Assembly: GCA_937910665.1 (NCBI GenBank) | Contig: CALEPR010000032.1 | Coordinates: 1-5,745, forward strand | Source of the DNA: an uncultured Selenomonadales bacterium | GTDB lineage: Bacteria; Bacillota; Negativicutes; Selenomonadales; Selenomonadaceae | Direction of reading: 5' to 3' | Length of the DNA: 5,745 nucleotides | Shown here: positions 1 to 5,301 of the stretch, piece by piece | Numbering within the stretch: the first letter of the stretch is position 1 | How the letters are laid out: every line of letters begins with the position of its first letter | Program-made: the position numbers and the translations under genes | The notes under the pieces: model-generated | What the model was told of the DNA's origin: nothing | The model's database searches: none | Seen by the model: the letters and a program-made list of their open reading frames with translations, nothing else

Positions 1-111
1 ACTTACAGCAAAAAAGAACGCGGTCAAATAACAATGACACTCGAAGACGCGAAAAAAATATCCGAAATTCTTAATAGCACAGTTGAAGATATTTTTTTTA
101 CCAATAGATAG
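1..111 (+). CDS. XRE/Cro-type helix-turn-helix regulator, C-terminal fragment (5' end outside window)
   Basis: The frame is open from the first base and ends in TAG at 109-111, giving the last 36 residues of a protein. They read TYSKKERGQITMTLEDAKKI followed by SEILNSTVEDIFFTNR. The pattern L-x-x-A-x-x-I-x-x-x-L-x-x-(S/T)-(V/I)-x-x-(L/I)-F is the end of the small HTH_3 (XRE/Cro/CI) domain: the last two helices and the final 'IFF' strand. The recognition helix lies upstream of the window. The protein therefore probably consists of little more than the DNA-binding domain, like small phage Cro or repressor proteins. It lies 30 bases upstream of ssb on the same strand and may be co-transcribed with it. 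Family assignment rests on a short tail, so confidence is moderate; which operator it binds cannot be seen. Confidence 0.72.
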   Translation, partial: TYSKKERGQITMTLEDAKKISEILNSTVEDIFFTNR

Positions 112-141
112 TGAACAAGCACAAAAATTGGAGGTGACACA

Positions 142-516
142 ATGAACAAAATTTACTTAAGCGGCAACTTGACTAAAGAGCCGGAAATTCGGTACACGCA
201 AAGCGGCAAAGCTTTTGTAAGAATGAGTATCGCAGTAAATCAAGGCTACGGCGACAAACAAACTACCGACTTTTTCAATCTGGTTGCGTGGGAAAAAACT
301 GCCGAACTTTGCGCCAAGTATCTTAGCAAAGGCAGTAAAATTTTAGTCGAAGGCAGATTGAAAAATAACAATTACGACAAAGACGGCGTTAAACATTACG
401 CAGTTGACGTTATCGTCGAAAGCATTGAATTTATGGACAGGAAGTCGGACAACAAACAATCAGTCGCCAATGGATTGGAAAGCGAACCTGCGGACGATGA
501 TGATATGCCGTTCTAA
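142..516 (+). CDS. ssb: Single-stranded DNA-binding protein (SSB)
   Basis: A 124-residue SSB that coats single-stranded DNA during replication and recombination and recruits partner proteins through its acidic tail. The N-terminal OB fold covers about residues 1-100: MNKIYLSGNLTKEPEIRYT at the start, then FFNLVAWEKTAELCAKYLSKG (about 44-64) and the ILVEGRL strand (67-73). A very short polar linker of about 15 residues leads to the tip DDDDMPF, the conserved protein-interaction peptide. The intact tip argues for a functional protein. The linker is much shorter than in typical chromosomal SSBs (about 160-180 residues in total), as is common for phage and plasmid versions. The start is set by GGAGGTGA at 130-137, an eight-base match to the anti-SD, 4 bases before ATG. 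It is the first complete gene of the module, and a folded spacer separates it from the HU gene. Confidence 0.96.
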   Translation: MNKIYLSGNLTKEPEIRYTQSGKAFVRMSIAVNQGYGDKQTTDFFNLVAWEKTAELCAKYLSKGSKILVEGRLKNNNYDKDGVKHYAVDVIVESIEFMDRKSDNKQSVANGLESEPADDDDMPF

Positions 517-523
517 AAATTAA

Positions 524-600
524 CCTCTTAAAATTGGAACAGCCGCTAAGTGACAGGGAGCGGTTGTCACGAGCTTTAAGAGGATAGCTCGCATTTTTTT
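524..600 (+). promoter_or_regulatory. Candidate attenuator: competing RNA hairpins in the ssb-HU gene spacer
   Basis: Several complementary segments are visible. P1 is a perfect 9-bp helix, CCTCTTAAA (524-532) with TTTAAGAGG (575-583). Inside it, S1 pairs AGCCGCT (541-547) with AGCGGTT (559-565), 7 bp including one G-U, and S2 pairs GTGACA (550-555) with TGTCAC (565-570). S1 and S2 interleave, so they are alternatives or, less likely, a strained pseudoknot, since only one base would cross S1. The P1 right arm also occupies the loop of a terminator-like hairpin (570-591), so P1 formation should oppose that hairpin. The layout is that of an attenuator controlling transcription into the HU gene. 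No known riboswitch consensus was recognised, and both ligand and regulatory function are inference. Confidence 0.5.
570..600 (+). terminator. Rho-independent terminator-like hairpin between ssb and HU gene
   Basis: CGAGCT (570-575) pairs with AGCTCG (586-591) around a 10-base loop, and CA plus seven T (594-600) follow. The 6-bp stem is short, so termination may be partial. The loop contains the right arm of the longer P1 helix, which suggests conditional rather than constitutive termination. The T run ends one base before the HU ribosome-binding site. Confidence 0.55.
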
Positions 601-616
601 CAAAGGAGAATCGAAA

Positions 617-898
617 ATGTCAGAAACGATTGGAAAAAAGGAACTTGTAGAACAGGTAGAGGCGAAAGTTGGCAATGTTCCTAAGCTCCACCGCATTATC
701 AGCGCGGTTTTTGATACTGTGCAAGAAAATCTGGCGAACGGCAACGAAGTCGAGATTTACAGTTTCGGCAAGTTTAAAGTCGTTGGCAGAGCGGAGCGCA
801 AAGGTCGCAATCCGAAAACCGGCGAAGAGCTGACAATTCCTGCGCGTAATGTGCCTGTTTTTACGCCGAGCAAAACTTTTAAGAAGTTGGTGAATTAA
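617..898 (+). CDS. HU-family (DNABII) DNA-binding protein
   Basis: A 93-residue nucleoid-type protein of the HU/IHF family, which binds DNA as a dimer and bends it, often helping origin unwinding, recombination or repressor loops. The usual order is visible: two N-terminal helices (about 5-40, with KKELVEQVEAKVG), the family signature around SFGKFKVVGRAERKG (49-63), the DNA-inserting arm with RNPKTGE (64-70, intercalating proline P66), and the C-terminal strand and helix IPARNVPVFTPSKTFKKLVN. Length matches the family (about 90). AAAGGAGA at 602-609 precedes ATG by 7 bases. The DUF3102 gene starts one base after its stop codon, so the two are probably translated together. Expression may depend on the folded leader upstream. 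Whether it is HU-like (non-specific) or IHF-like (site-specific) cannot be decided here. Confidence 0.95.
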   Translation: MSETIGKKELVEQVEAKVGNVPKLHRIISAVFDTVQENLANGNEVEIYSFGKFKVVGRAERKGRNPKTGEELTIPARNVPVFTPSKTFKKLVN

Positions 899-899
899 A

Positions 900-1826
900 A
901 TGACAGATTTAACAAACACGGAAAACAATTTGCCGAGCGATTTAAATCAGTTGACTGTCGAAATTAAATTTTACGTCAATCAGTGGGGACAAAACACAAT
1001 CGAAATAGGCAAACGACTTATCGCGGCGAAAGAACTTGTCGCTCACGGCGATTGGCAAAATTGGCTTGAAGTTAATTTTAATCTCACAGAACGTACAGCA
1101 CAAAATTTTATGAGAATTGCTGAACGATTTGGAAAAACGAAATTGATTTCGGATTTGAACTCTACACAAATGATAGCGATGTTGTCGCTGCCGAAAGGCG
1201 AAGAAGAAAAATTTATCGCGGAAAAAGCGGCAGAAGGTACACCAGTTGAGGATATGACTGTTAAGAATCTGCGCGAAGAAGTAGCAAAGTGGAAAGCCGA
1301 CTTTGAAAAGCAAAAATCCGAAGTCGAAAATCTTTTTAGCGACAAGACAGAATTGGAGCGCAAAAATTCAATCCTGCAGAAAAATTACGACGACAAGCGC
1401 GACGCGATTAACAAATTGACTGTCGAAAAAAATAATTTGCAGGAACAGCTGAAAAATCAAACGCCTATTGAAAAACTTCCCGACGATTATGAGCCGCTGA
1501 AAAAGGAGCGCGAACAACTTCAAACTAAAATTGCGCAGTTGCAAAAGCAGTTGACTGAAAAACCTATTGAGGTTCAAGTTCCCGCAGATTATGAATCAAA
1601 CAAAAATCAGTTGGCAGAACTTCAAGCAAAGTATGATGAAATTTCAAAATTTGCGGTGTTAATTCAGAAGTTCGACAGCATTGCAGAGCAAATTGAAGAT
1701 GTCATTTATTCAAAGTTTATCAGTCAAGCGTTGGCTTATTACTACAAATATGATTCTGGAGCTTACGCCAAAATGGCGGCGCGTGTAAAAGACTTTGCAA
1801 GAGTTTTTAAGGAGGATGACGATTGA
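900..1826 (+). CDS. DUF3102-domain protein with long coiled coil
   Basis: A 308-residue protein of a family common in phages and integrative elements of Bacillota, without an established function. Residues about 13-100 match DUF3102: IGKRLIAAKELVAHGDWQNW (37-56), then TERTAQNFMRIAERFG (63-78), and the LP-x-GEEEKF motif near 98-105. Residues about 120-250 are charged and heptad-like (K, E, Q, L), a predicted coiled coil, interrupted by a duplicated short motif PIEKLPDDYE (189-198) and PIEVQVPADYE (222-232). A compact C-terminal helical part (251-303) ends in an acidic EDDD tail. The start at 900 is supported by GGTGA at 889-893, 6 bases upstream inside the end of the HU gene. The stop overlaps the next ATG as TGATG, so translational coupling with the BRO-like gene is likely. 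A structural or DNA-scaffolding role is only a guess. Confidence 0.85.
   Translation: MTDLTNTENNLPSDLNQLTVEIKFYVNQWGQNTIEIGKRLIAAKELVAHGDWQNWLEVNFNLTERTAQNFMRIAERFGKTKLISDLNSTQMIAMLSLPKGEEEKFIAEKAAEGTPVEDMTVKNLREEVAKWKADFEKQKSEVENLFSDKTELERKNSILQKNYDDKRDAINKLTVEKNNLQEQLKNQTPIEKLPDDYEPLKKEREQLQTKIAQLQKQLTEKPIEVQVPADYESNKNQLAELQAKYDEISKFAVLIQKFDSIAEQIEDVIYSKFISQALAYYYKYDSGAYAKMAARVKDFARVFKEDDD
1809..1815 (+). promoter_or_regulatory. Ribosome-binding site of the BRO-like gene
   Basis: AAGGAGG lies inside the end of the DUF3102 gene. It sits 7 bases before a TTG (1823) and 10 bases before an ATG (1826), both in frame. The ATG is preferred because it is the stronger codon and forms the TGATG stop/start junction. 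The TTG would add one residue. Confidence 0.75.
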
Positions 1827-2527
1827 TGCAAGCATTACAGCTTTTCACCGACAAGAAAGTTGGCAATATGCGTTGCTACATTGACGAAAGCAACACGATT
1901 TATTTCAGCCTTGAAGATAGCGTCAACGGCTTGGGTTTTGTCACCTATGACAAAAAAGGCACTCCAACCATTATGTGGGACATTGTGCGGAAATTGCTGA
2001 AAAGTTTCGACTACAAGCCGAAAGTCAAAGCTGATGATTTTATTCCTGAAAATATTTTTTATCTGCTTGCTATGAGAGCTGATAATCCTTTCGCTATAAA
2101 GTTTCAAAAGTGGATTGGAAATGAAGTAATTCCGTCAATTCGCAAAACAGGCGGCTATTCAGTCGGCGAAGTTCCGAAACGTCAAGCTGTCAGACTGTCA
2201 CAGGTAAAAGTTCGCAAGGACGCGACAGGTATTTATGAAATGTACATAGTTTACGCCAAAAAGCAAGGCGACAAACGCGATCGCGGCAGAATTTATGCGA
2301 AATTTTCAAAGTTGGCAAATAATGTTGCAGGTATTCCGCACGGTTGCAGAGAGTTGGCAAATGCAAAACAACTGAAAATTTGCGCAATGGCAGAAGAAAT
2401 GATTGCAAGGATTTTGACAAATGGTATTGCGGCAAATTTGCACTACAAAGAAATTGAAGAAAATGTGCTGAGCAAAGGCGCGGAAATGTTACAACTCACG
2501 GCAGGGCAATTTCCGCTTTTGAGATAA
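1826..2527 (+). CDS. BRO-N domain antirepressor-like protein
   Basis: A 233-residue protein. Residues about 1-112 form a BRO-N domain, found in baculovirus BRO proteins and many phage antirepressors. The diagnostic end of the domain is clear: FIPENIFYLLAMRADNPFAI (72-91) followed by KFQKWIGNEVIPSIRKTGGY (92-111), equivalent to the family's FxxWVxxEVLPxIRKTGGY. The BRO-N domain is a DNA-binding module; phage members often counteract CI/XRE-type repressors. Residues 113-125 are a linker. The C-terminal part (about 126-225), with RGRIYAKFSKLANNVAG (153-169) and a helical stretch near 180-224, was not recognised as KilA-C, ORF6C or another named antirepressor domain. It starts at ATG 1826, overlapping the DUF3102 stop. 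The XRE genes at both ends of the module make an antirepressor role plausible, but it is inferred. Confidence 0.86.
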   Translation: MQALQLFTDKKVGNMRCYIDESNTIYFSLEDSVNGLGFVTYDKKGTPTIMWDIVRKLLKSFDYKPKVKADDFIPENIFYLLAMRADNPFAIKFQKWIGNEVIPSIRKTGGYSVGEVPKRQAVRLSQVKVRKDATGIYEMYIVYAKKQGDKRDRGRIYAKFSKLANNVAGIPHGCRELANAKQLKICAMAEEMIARILTNGIAANLHYKEIEENVLSKGAEMLQLTAGQFPLLR

Positions 2528-2542
2528 GTCCGAGTGTGCCGT

Positions 2543-2574
2543 TAAACGCCGTAGAATCGATTTTGCGGCGTTTA
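2543..2574 (+). repeat. Hairpin-forming repeat, copy A
   Basis: TAAACGCCG (2543-2551) and CGGCGTTTA (2566-2574) form a perfect 9-bp stem with a 14-base loop, starting 15 bases after the BRO-like gene stop. The 30-base core (2544-2573) resembles copy B at 2612-2641, with 21 of 30 bases identical without gaps. No T run follows directly on the + strand, so it is not a canonical terminator for the upstream gene. Confidence 0.6.
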
Positions 2575-2611
2575 TGCCGGCTTTATGAAGGTTTTCTTGT
2601 GCGAACCATAA

Positions 2612-2641
2612 AAACGCGTTGTAGACAATTCTGGGGCGTTT
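2612..2641 (+). repeat. Hairpin-forming repeat, copy B
   Basis: This 30-base unit begins AAACGC and ends GCGTTT (6-bp inverted ends, 18-base interior). It has the same length and polarity as copy A, 68 bases downstream start to start. Conservation is highest in the terminal arms and in the ATT-x-TG segment of the interior. It may be part of an origin, a protein-binding array or a dispersed genomic repeat; the window does not decide between these. Confidence 0.5.
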
Positions 2642-2672
2642 CAGGCGCATTTTCATACTTCGCCATAAAAGC

Positions 2673-2692
2673 AAAAAATCCGCTTGCGCGGA
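2673..2692 (-). terminator. Antisense-oriented intrinsic terminator upstream of the helicase gene
   Basis: Read on the - strand, TCCGC, a GCAA tetraloop (GNRA type) and GCGGA are followed directly by six T (+ strand A2673-A2678). Stem pairs are 2679-2683 with 2688-2692. On the + strand nothing T-rich follows, so it would stop only leftward transcripts coming from inside the helicase gene. The stem is only 5 bp but GC-rich. No - strand gene to its right was identified. Confidence 0.5.
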
Positions 2693-2725
2693 CACTGGAA
2701 AACTTTAATTTCGAGGTGATTATAT

Positions 2726-4126
2726 ATGATTTTTAATGAAAACGCAATACCAAACAATGTTGAAATGGAAAAGCAGGTTTTGTCGGCTATGCTTATTCGC
2801 GGCGGTGAAAAAATTCCTGCCGTTACTGCTATTTTGTCGGCAGATGATTTTTATCGTCCAGAACACAGAATTTTATTCAATCACATTGTCGAACTTTACG
2901 CACGCGGCATTGAACCTAATCTCCTGTCCGTCGTCGAGGAACTTAAAAAGTCCGACGAACTCGACAAAATTGGTGTAAAGTATGCGCTCGCCATTGGTGG
3001 ATGGGCTTTTACCAACGTCCATATCACCACTCACGCTAAAGTTATCAAGGAAAAAGCTGAACTGCGCCGCTTGATTGATATCGCTGATTTTATTCGCGAA
3101 GACGCTCAAAAAGGCATTAAATCTGTCGGTGATATCATTGATTCTGTTTCTACTGAATTTTCTGCTTTTAATTCTTTGGACGATGTCTCCAAGTTTTCTA
3201 CTTTCAAAAACTTTTTCGTGCAGGATTTTAAAACTGAAATTGCACAGGCTATGACTTACAACAGCCGCAAAACTGGCTTTAACAATATCGACGAACACCA
3301 AATTTTCAGCGCAGGGCTTTATGTTCTTGGTGCAACTCCTGCCGCAGGAAAAACTACTTTTGCTTATCAAATGGCAGAACAACTGGCGCGGCGCGGTGAA
3401 ACTTGTATCTTTTGCTCCTATGAAATGAGTAGGTTGGAACTTTTCACTAAATCCGTTGCTCGCGAACTTTTCAAACGCAATCCTCACACAAATTTATCTG
3501 CCGCTGATATTCGGCGCGGCGGTTGGACTAAAGAATTGGACAATATTATCGCCGACAATCAATCTGCCGACTTTGATTTACGCATTATCGAACTTCACGG
3601 CGAATCTATCAATGACTTGCTGAAAATTCTTCGTCCTATTTGCACTTCCGACGCTAAATCGCCTGTCGTTTTCATTGACTACCTGCAAATTATTCCGCAC
3701 GGCAAAGACAATACTAAAAACGGCATTGATGATATTGTTCGCAAACTCAAAGTCTTTCAGCGCGACACTAACACCACTTTCATTGTTATCAGCAGTCTTA
3801 ACCGGCAGAATTATTCTCAACAAATTTCTTTTGAATCCTTCAAGGAAAGCGGGAACATTGAATATACTGCCGACGTTATCTGGGGTCTTCAATTAAACGT
3901 CCTCAATAAATTCAAAAAATTTGTCGACGTTTCCACTGTTCGACAAGAAGTTGACAAAGCTAAGAAACAAAATCCGCGTCAACTTCAACTTAAATGTTTG
4001 AAAAATCGCTCCGGCAATATCTATGACTGCTTCTTCCATTACTTTGCAAAACACGATTATTTTGTCCCCTGCCTTGAAGGCGACTTCGCGGACAATGTAT
4101 CGTCCAATAATAATGTTAATTTTTAG
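2726..4126 (+). CDS. DnaB-like replicative helicase
   Basis: A 466-residue hexameric-type 5'-3' DNA helicase of the DnaB family (usual length about 430-480), which unwinds DNA at replication forks. The N-terminal DnaB_N helical domain spans about residues 7-105 (PNNVEMEKQVLSAML near the start) and a linker helix follows. The RecA-like ATPase domain starts near 180 and shows Walker A GATPAAGKT (202-210), the catalytic glutamate E233 in SYEMS, Walker B VVFIDYLQII (314-323), the H4 motif as SSLNR (356-360) and the arginine-finger region LKNRSG (425-430, R428). SSLNR in place of the common S-Q-L-x-R is a small deviation. GAGGTGAT (2713-2720) sets the ATG, 5 bases downstream. Its stop overlaps the ribosome site of the Rep-like gene, so the two are one translational unit. 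No separate primase or helicase loader is seen in the window. Confidence 0.93.
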   Translation: MIFNENAIPNNVEMEKQVLSAMLIRGGEKIPAVTAILSADDFYRPEHRILFNHIVELYARGIEPNLLSVVEELKKSDELDKIGVKYALAIGGWAFTNVHITTHAKVIKEKAELRRLIDIADFIREDAQKGIKSVGDIIDSVSTEFSAFNSLDDVSKFSTFKNFFVQDFKTEIAQAMTYNSRKTGFNNIDEHQIFSAGLYVLGATPAAGKTTFAYQMAEQLARRGETCIFCSYEMSRLELFTKSVARELFKRNPHTNLSAADIRRGGWTKELDNIIADNQSADFDLRIIELHGESINDLLKILRPICTSDAKSPVVFIDYLQIIPHGKDNTKNGIDDIVRKLKVFQRDTNTTFIVISSLNRQNYSQQISFESFKESGNIEYTADVIWGLQLNVLNKFKKFVDVSTVRQEVDKAKKQNPRQLQLKCLKNRSGNIYDCFFHYFAKHDYFVPCLEGDFADNVSSNNNVNF

Positions 4127-4131
4127 GAGGT
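4125..4131 (+). promoter_or_regulatory. Ribosome-binding site overlapping the helicase stop codon
   Basis: AGGAGGT shares its first two bases with the TAG stop (4124-4126) of the helicase gene and lies 7 bases before the ATG at 4139. This strong site indicates that the Rep-like protein is made from the same transcript as the helicase. Confidence 0.8.
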
Positions 4132-4138
4132 TTTTGTT

Positions 4139-5080
4139 ATGGAAAATTTTAATTTCCAAAACGTCATTGGAACAATCAAGAATGTGCAGGTTTATCCTGC
4201 TACCCAGCGCATCGAACTTAACGACAAAGCTACTAAGATTATCTTCAACTTGACCCCCGAGACTTATCGTCAGCTTGTCGAACAGCGTGTTAAAGCTAAC
4301 GTCACCGAAAAGAAAAATCACAAAAAATACGGCAGAGTTAAAAGCGGCTTCATTATCTCTAACGAACTTGGCTATTCCAATTTCGCGCCGCTTACTGAAT
4401 TTGACCGCGCCGTTCTTAGCGTCTGCGTTTCTAACTGGGTTATTGGCAATTTCTATGTCACTCCCGCTATGATTTACAGAGGCTTAACCGGTAAGTCCAA
4501 CAAAGGCTTTAGTGAAAGGTATATGCCCCATTCCAACCAATACGCCGCCATTATTCAAAGCATCGATAAGCTGATGTTCACTTCCTACGACCCTATCGTC
4601 CTTGATGCTTTCGAGAAACTTAAGTATATCGAAAGCGATGAGACAGTGGAAATTACTAAGTCAGCTATTTTGCCTTGCTACAGAATAAAAATCTCCGTCA
4701 ACGGACAAGTTACCGACGCTATCTTCTTTGACCGCGAAAGTCCGCTTTTGACTCTTGCCAATCTCAAAAAACAGCTTATCACTTACGACGTTGAATTGCT
4801 TGACGTTCCTAACCAACAAAATACTCCAATGATTATCACGTTGAAAAACTACATTATGCGTCGCGTTATGGAAATTAAACTTCATAAGCAACTGTCGCCT
4901 ACTCTTACCTTTGAGGATATTTTCAAGAAGTGCAGGATTGACGGCGCAAAACAAAAACGGAATGCTCGCGACTATATCAAAATTTTTCTTGAGCATTTAG
5001 TCAGCAAACAGGTGATTAAAACCTTTGAGTTCACCAAAAAAGGTAACGCTATTCACGCCGTCAAGTTCCAACCTAATTGA
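4139..5080 (+). CDS. Putative replication initiator-like protein, winged-helix type
   Basis: A 313-residue protein resembling a recurrent but poorly characterised family from Bacillota mobile elements, recalled from its motif LTEFDRAVLSVCVSN (85-99) followed by FYVTPAMIYRGLTGKS (105-120). That stretch looks like the first helices of a winged helix. Residues 133-148 (NQYAAIIQSIDKLMFT) match the 'x-I-x-x-S-I-x-K-L' helix, 177-225 form a beta-rich middle, and 230-313 form a second helical unit ending in a likely wing (KTFEFTKKGNAIHAVKF). Two winged-helix units in tandem are typical of iteron-binding plasmid initiators, but I did not recognise a Rep_3 or RepA signature. The context supports a replication role: it is coupled to a DnaB-like gene and followed at once by tandem repeats. 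Alternatives are a helicase loader or another DNA-binding accessory protein. Confidence 0.6.
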   Translation: MENFNFQNVIGTIKNVQVYPATQRIELNDKATKIIFNLTPETYRQLVEQRVKANVTEKKNHKKYGRVKSGFIISNELGYSNFAPLTEFDRAVLSVCVSNWVIGNFYVTPAMIYRGLTGKSNKGFSERYMPHSNQYAAIIQSIDKLMFTSYDPIVLDAFEKLKYIESDETVEITKSAILPCYRIKISVNGQVTDAIFFDRESPLLTLANLKKQLITYDVELLDVPNQQNTPMIITLKNYIMRRVMEIKLHKQLSPTLTFEDIFKKCRIDGAKQKRNARDYIKIFLEHLVSKQVIKTFEFTKKGNAIHAVKFQPN

Positions 5081-5105
5081 GAATACTCTATCGCTAATTG
5101 AGAAT
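5073..5105 (+). repeat. 12-base direct repeat pair across the rep-like gene stop
   Basis: CTAATTGAGAAT occurs at 5073-5084 and again at 5094-5105, 21 bases apart, about two helical turns. The first copy contains the last codons and TGA stop (5078-5080) of the Rep-like gene. The second copy, preceded by G, loosely resembles the following 22-base units (both begin GCTA, with TTGA and AAT/ATT later), so it may be a diverged iteron. Confidence 0.7.
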
Positions 5106-5118
5106 GGCGTAGTGACGG

Positions 5119-5162
5119 GCTATGTTGATATTGGGCATTTGCTATGTTGATATTGGGCATTT
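5119..5162 (+). repeat. Two perfect tandem 22-base repeats (iteron-like)
   Basis: The unit begins GCTATGTTGATA and ends GGGCATTT. It is repeated head to tail without mismatch at 5119-5140 and 5141-5162. A unit of 22 bases puts successive sites on the same face of the helix, as in iterons bound by plasmid Rep proteins (usually 18-22 bases). With the 12-base pair just upstream, repeat starts fall at 5073, 5094, 5119 and 5141. An iteron function is inferred from this geometry and the adjacent Rep-like gene. Confidence 0.75.
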
Positions 5163-5237
5163 TAAAAAACCCGAAAAGTGGGCTGAAGCCGCATTGTGAC
5201 GCGGAAAAATCGACAGCGGCAAAAACGCTTAGATCAT

Positions 5238-5256
5238 ATAGATATTGTATATCTAT
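5238..5256. promoter_or_regulatory. AT-rich dyad, candidate operator
   Basis: ATAGATAT, spacer TGT, then ATATCTAT form an odd-centred palindrome of 19 bases with perfect 8-base arms. The size and symmetry match operators of dimeric XRE/CI-type repressors, and such genes flank the module. A weak - strand promoter-like pair (TTGCTA, 18 bases, TATGAT) overlaps it but would drive transcription toward the end of the Rep-like gene. Confidence 0.5.
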
Positions 5257-5259
5257 TAG

Positions 5260-5301
5260 CAACAGTGGCGGCAGGCTGTTGAAGCCGCCGCCAACCTGTT
5301 G
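5260..5301. other. Long bulged hairpin, GC-rich stem
   Basis: CAACAG (5260-5265) pairs with CTGTTG (5296-5301), and TGGCGGC (5266-5272) pairs with GCCGCCA (5287-5293). This gives 13 bp broken only by a two-base bulge (AC, 5294-5295) and capped by a 14-base loop. A second CTGTTG (5276-5281) in the loop and an overlapping GCCGCC (5284-5289) allow alternative folds. There is no T run on either side, so it is not a plain terminator. A DNA hairpin for initiation, or a folded RNA, is more likely. Confidence 0.6.

Noticed and set aside
2544..2641. CRISPR-like arrangement (two 30-base repeats, 38-base spacer)
   Set aside because: There are only two units, with 70 percent identity concentrated in palindromic ends, and no cas gene nearby. 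CRISPR repeats within one array are nearly identical.
2489..2695. 68-codon - strand open frame across the same spacer, and a 27-codon - strand frame starting near 2664
   Set aside because: Both lie over the repeats and the first also overlaps the end of the BRO-like gene. There is no ribosome site, and a terminator-like hairpin lies at or just upstream of their starts on that strand.
2536..2736. 66-codon + strand open frame starting at GTG between the BRO-like and helicase genes
   Set aside because: It has no Shine-Dalgarno site, runs through both 30-base repeats and the terminator stem, overlaps the helicase start, and matches no family I recognise. It is probably a chance reading of repeat sequence.
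2873..3487. 204-codon - strand open frame inside the helicase gene
   Set aside because: It is a shadow frame opposite an unambiguous DnaB-like coding sequence, with no recognisable domain or ribosome site.
5238..5260. - strand promoter (TTGCTA, 18 bases, TATGAT) overlapping the dyad
   Set aside because: The match is weak, and it would transcribe toward the iterons and the 3' end of the Rep-like gene, where no - strand gene is seen. It is mentioned only as a possibility in the dyad entry.
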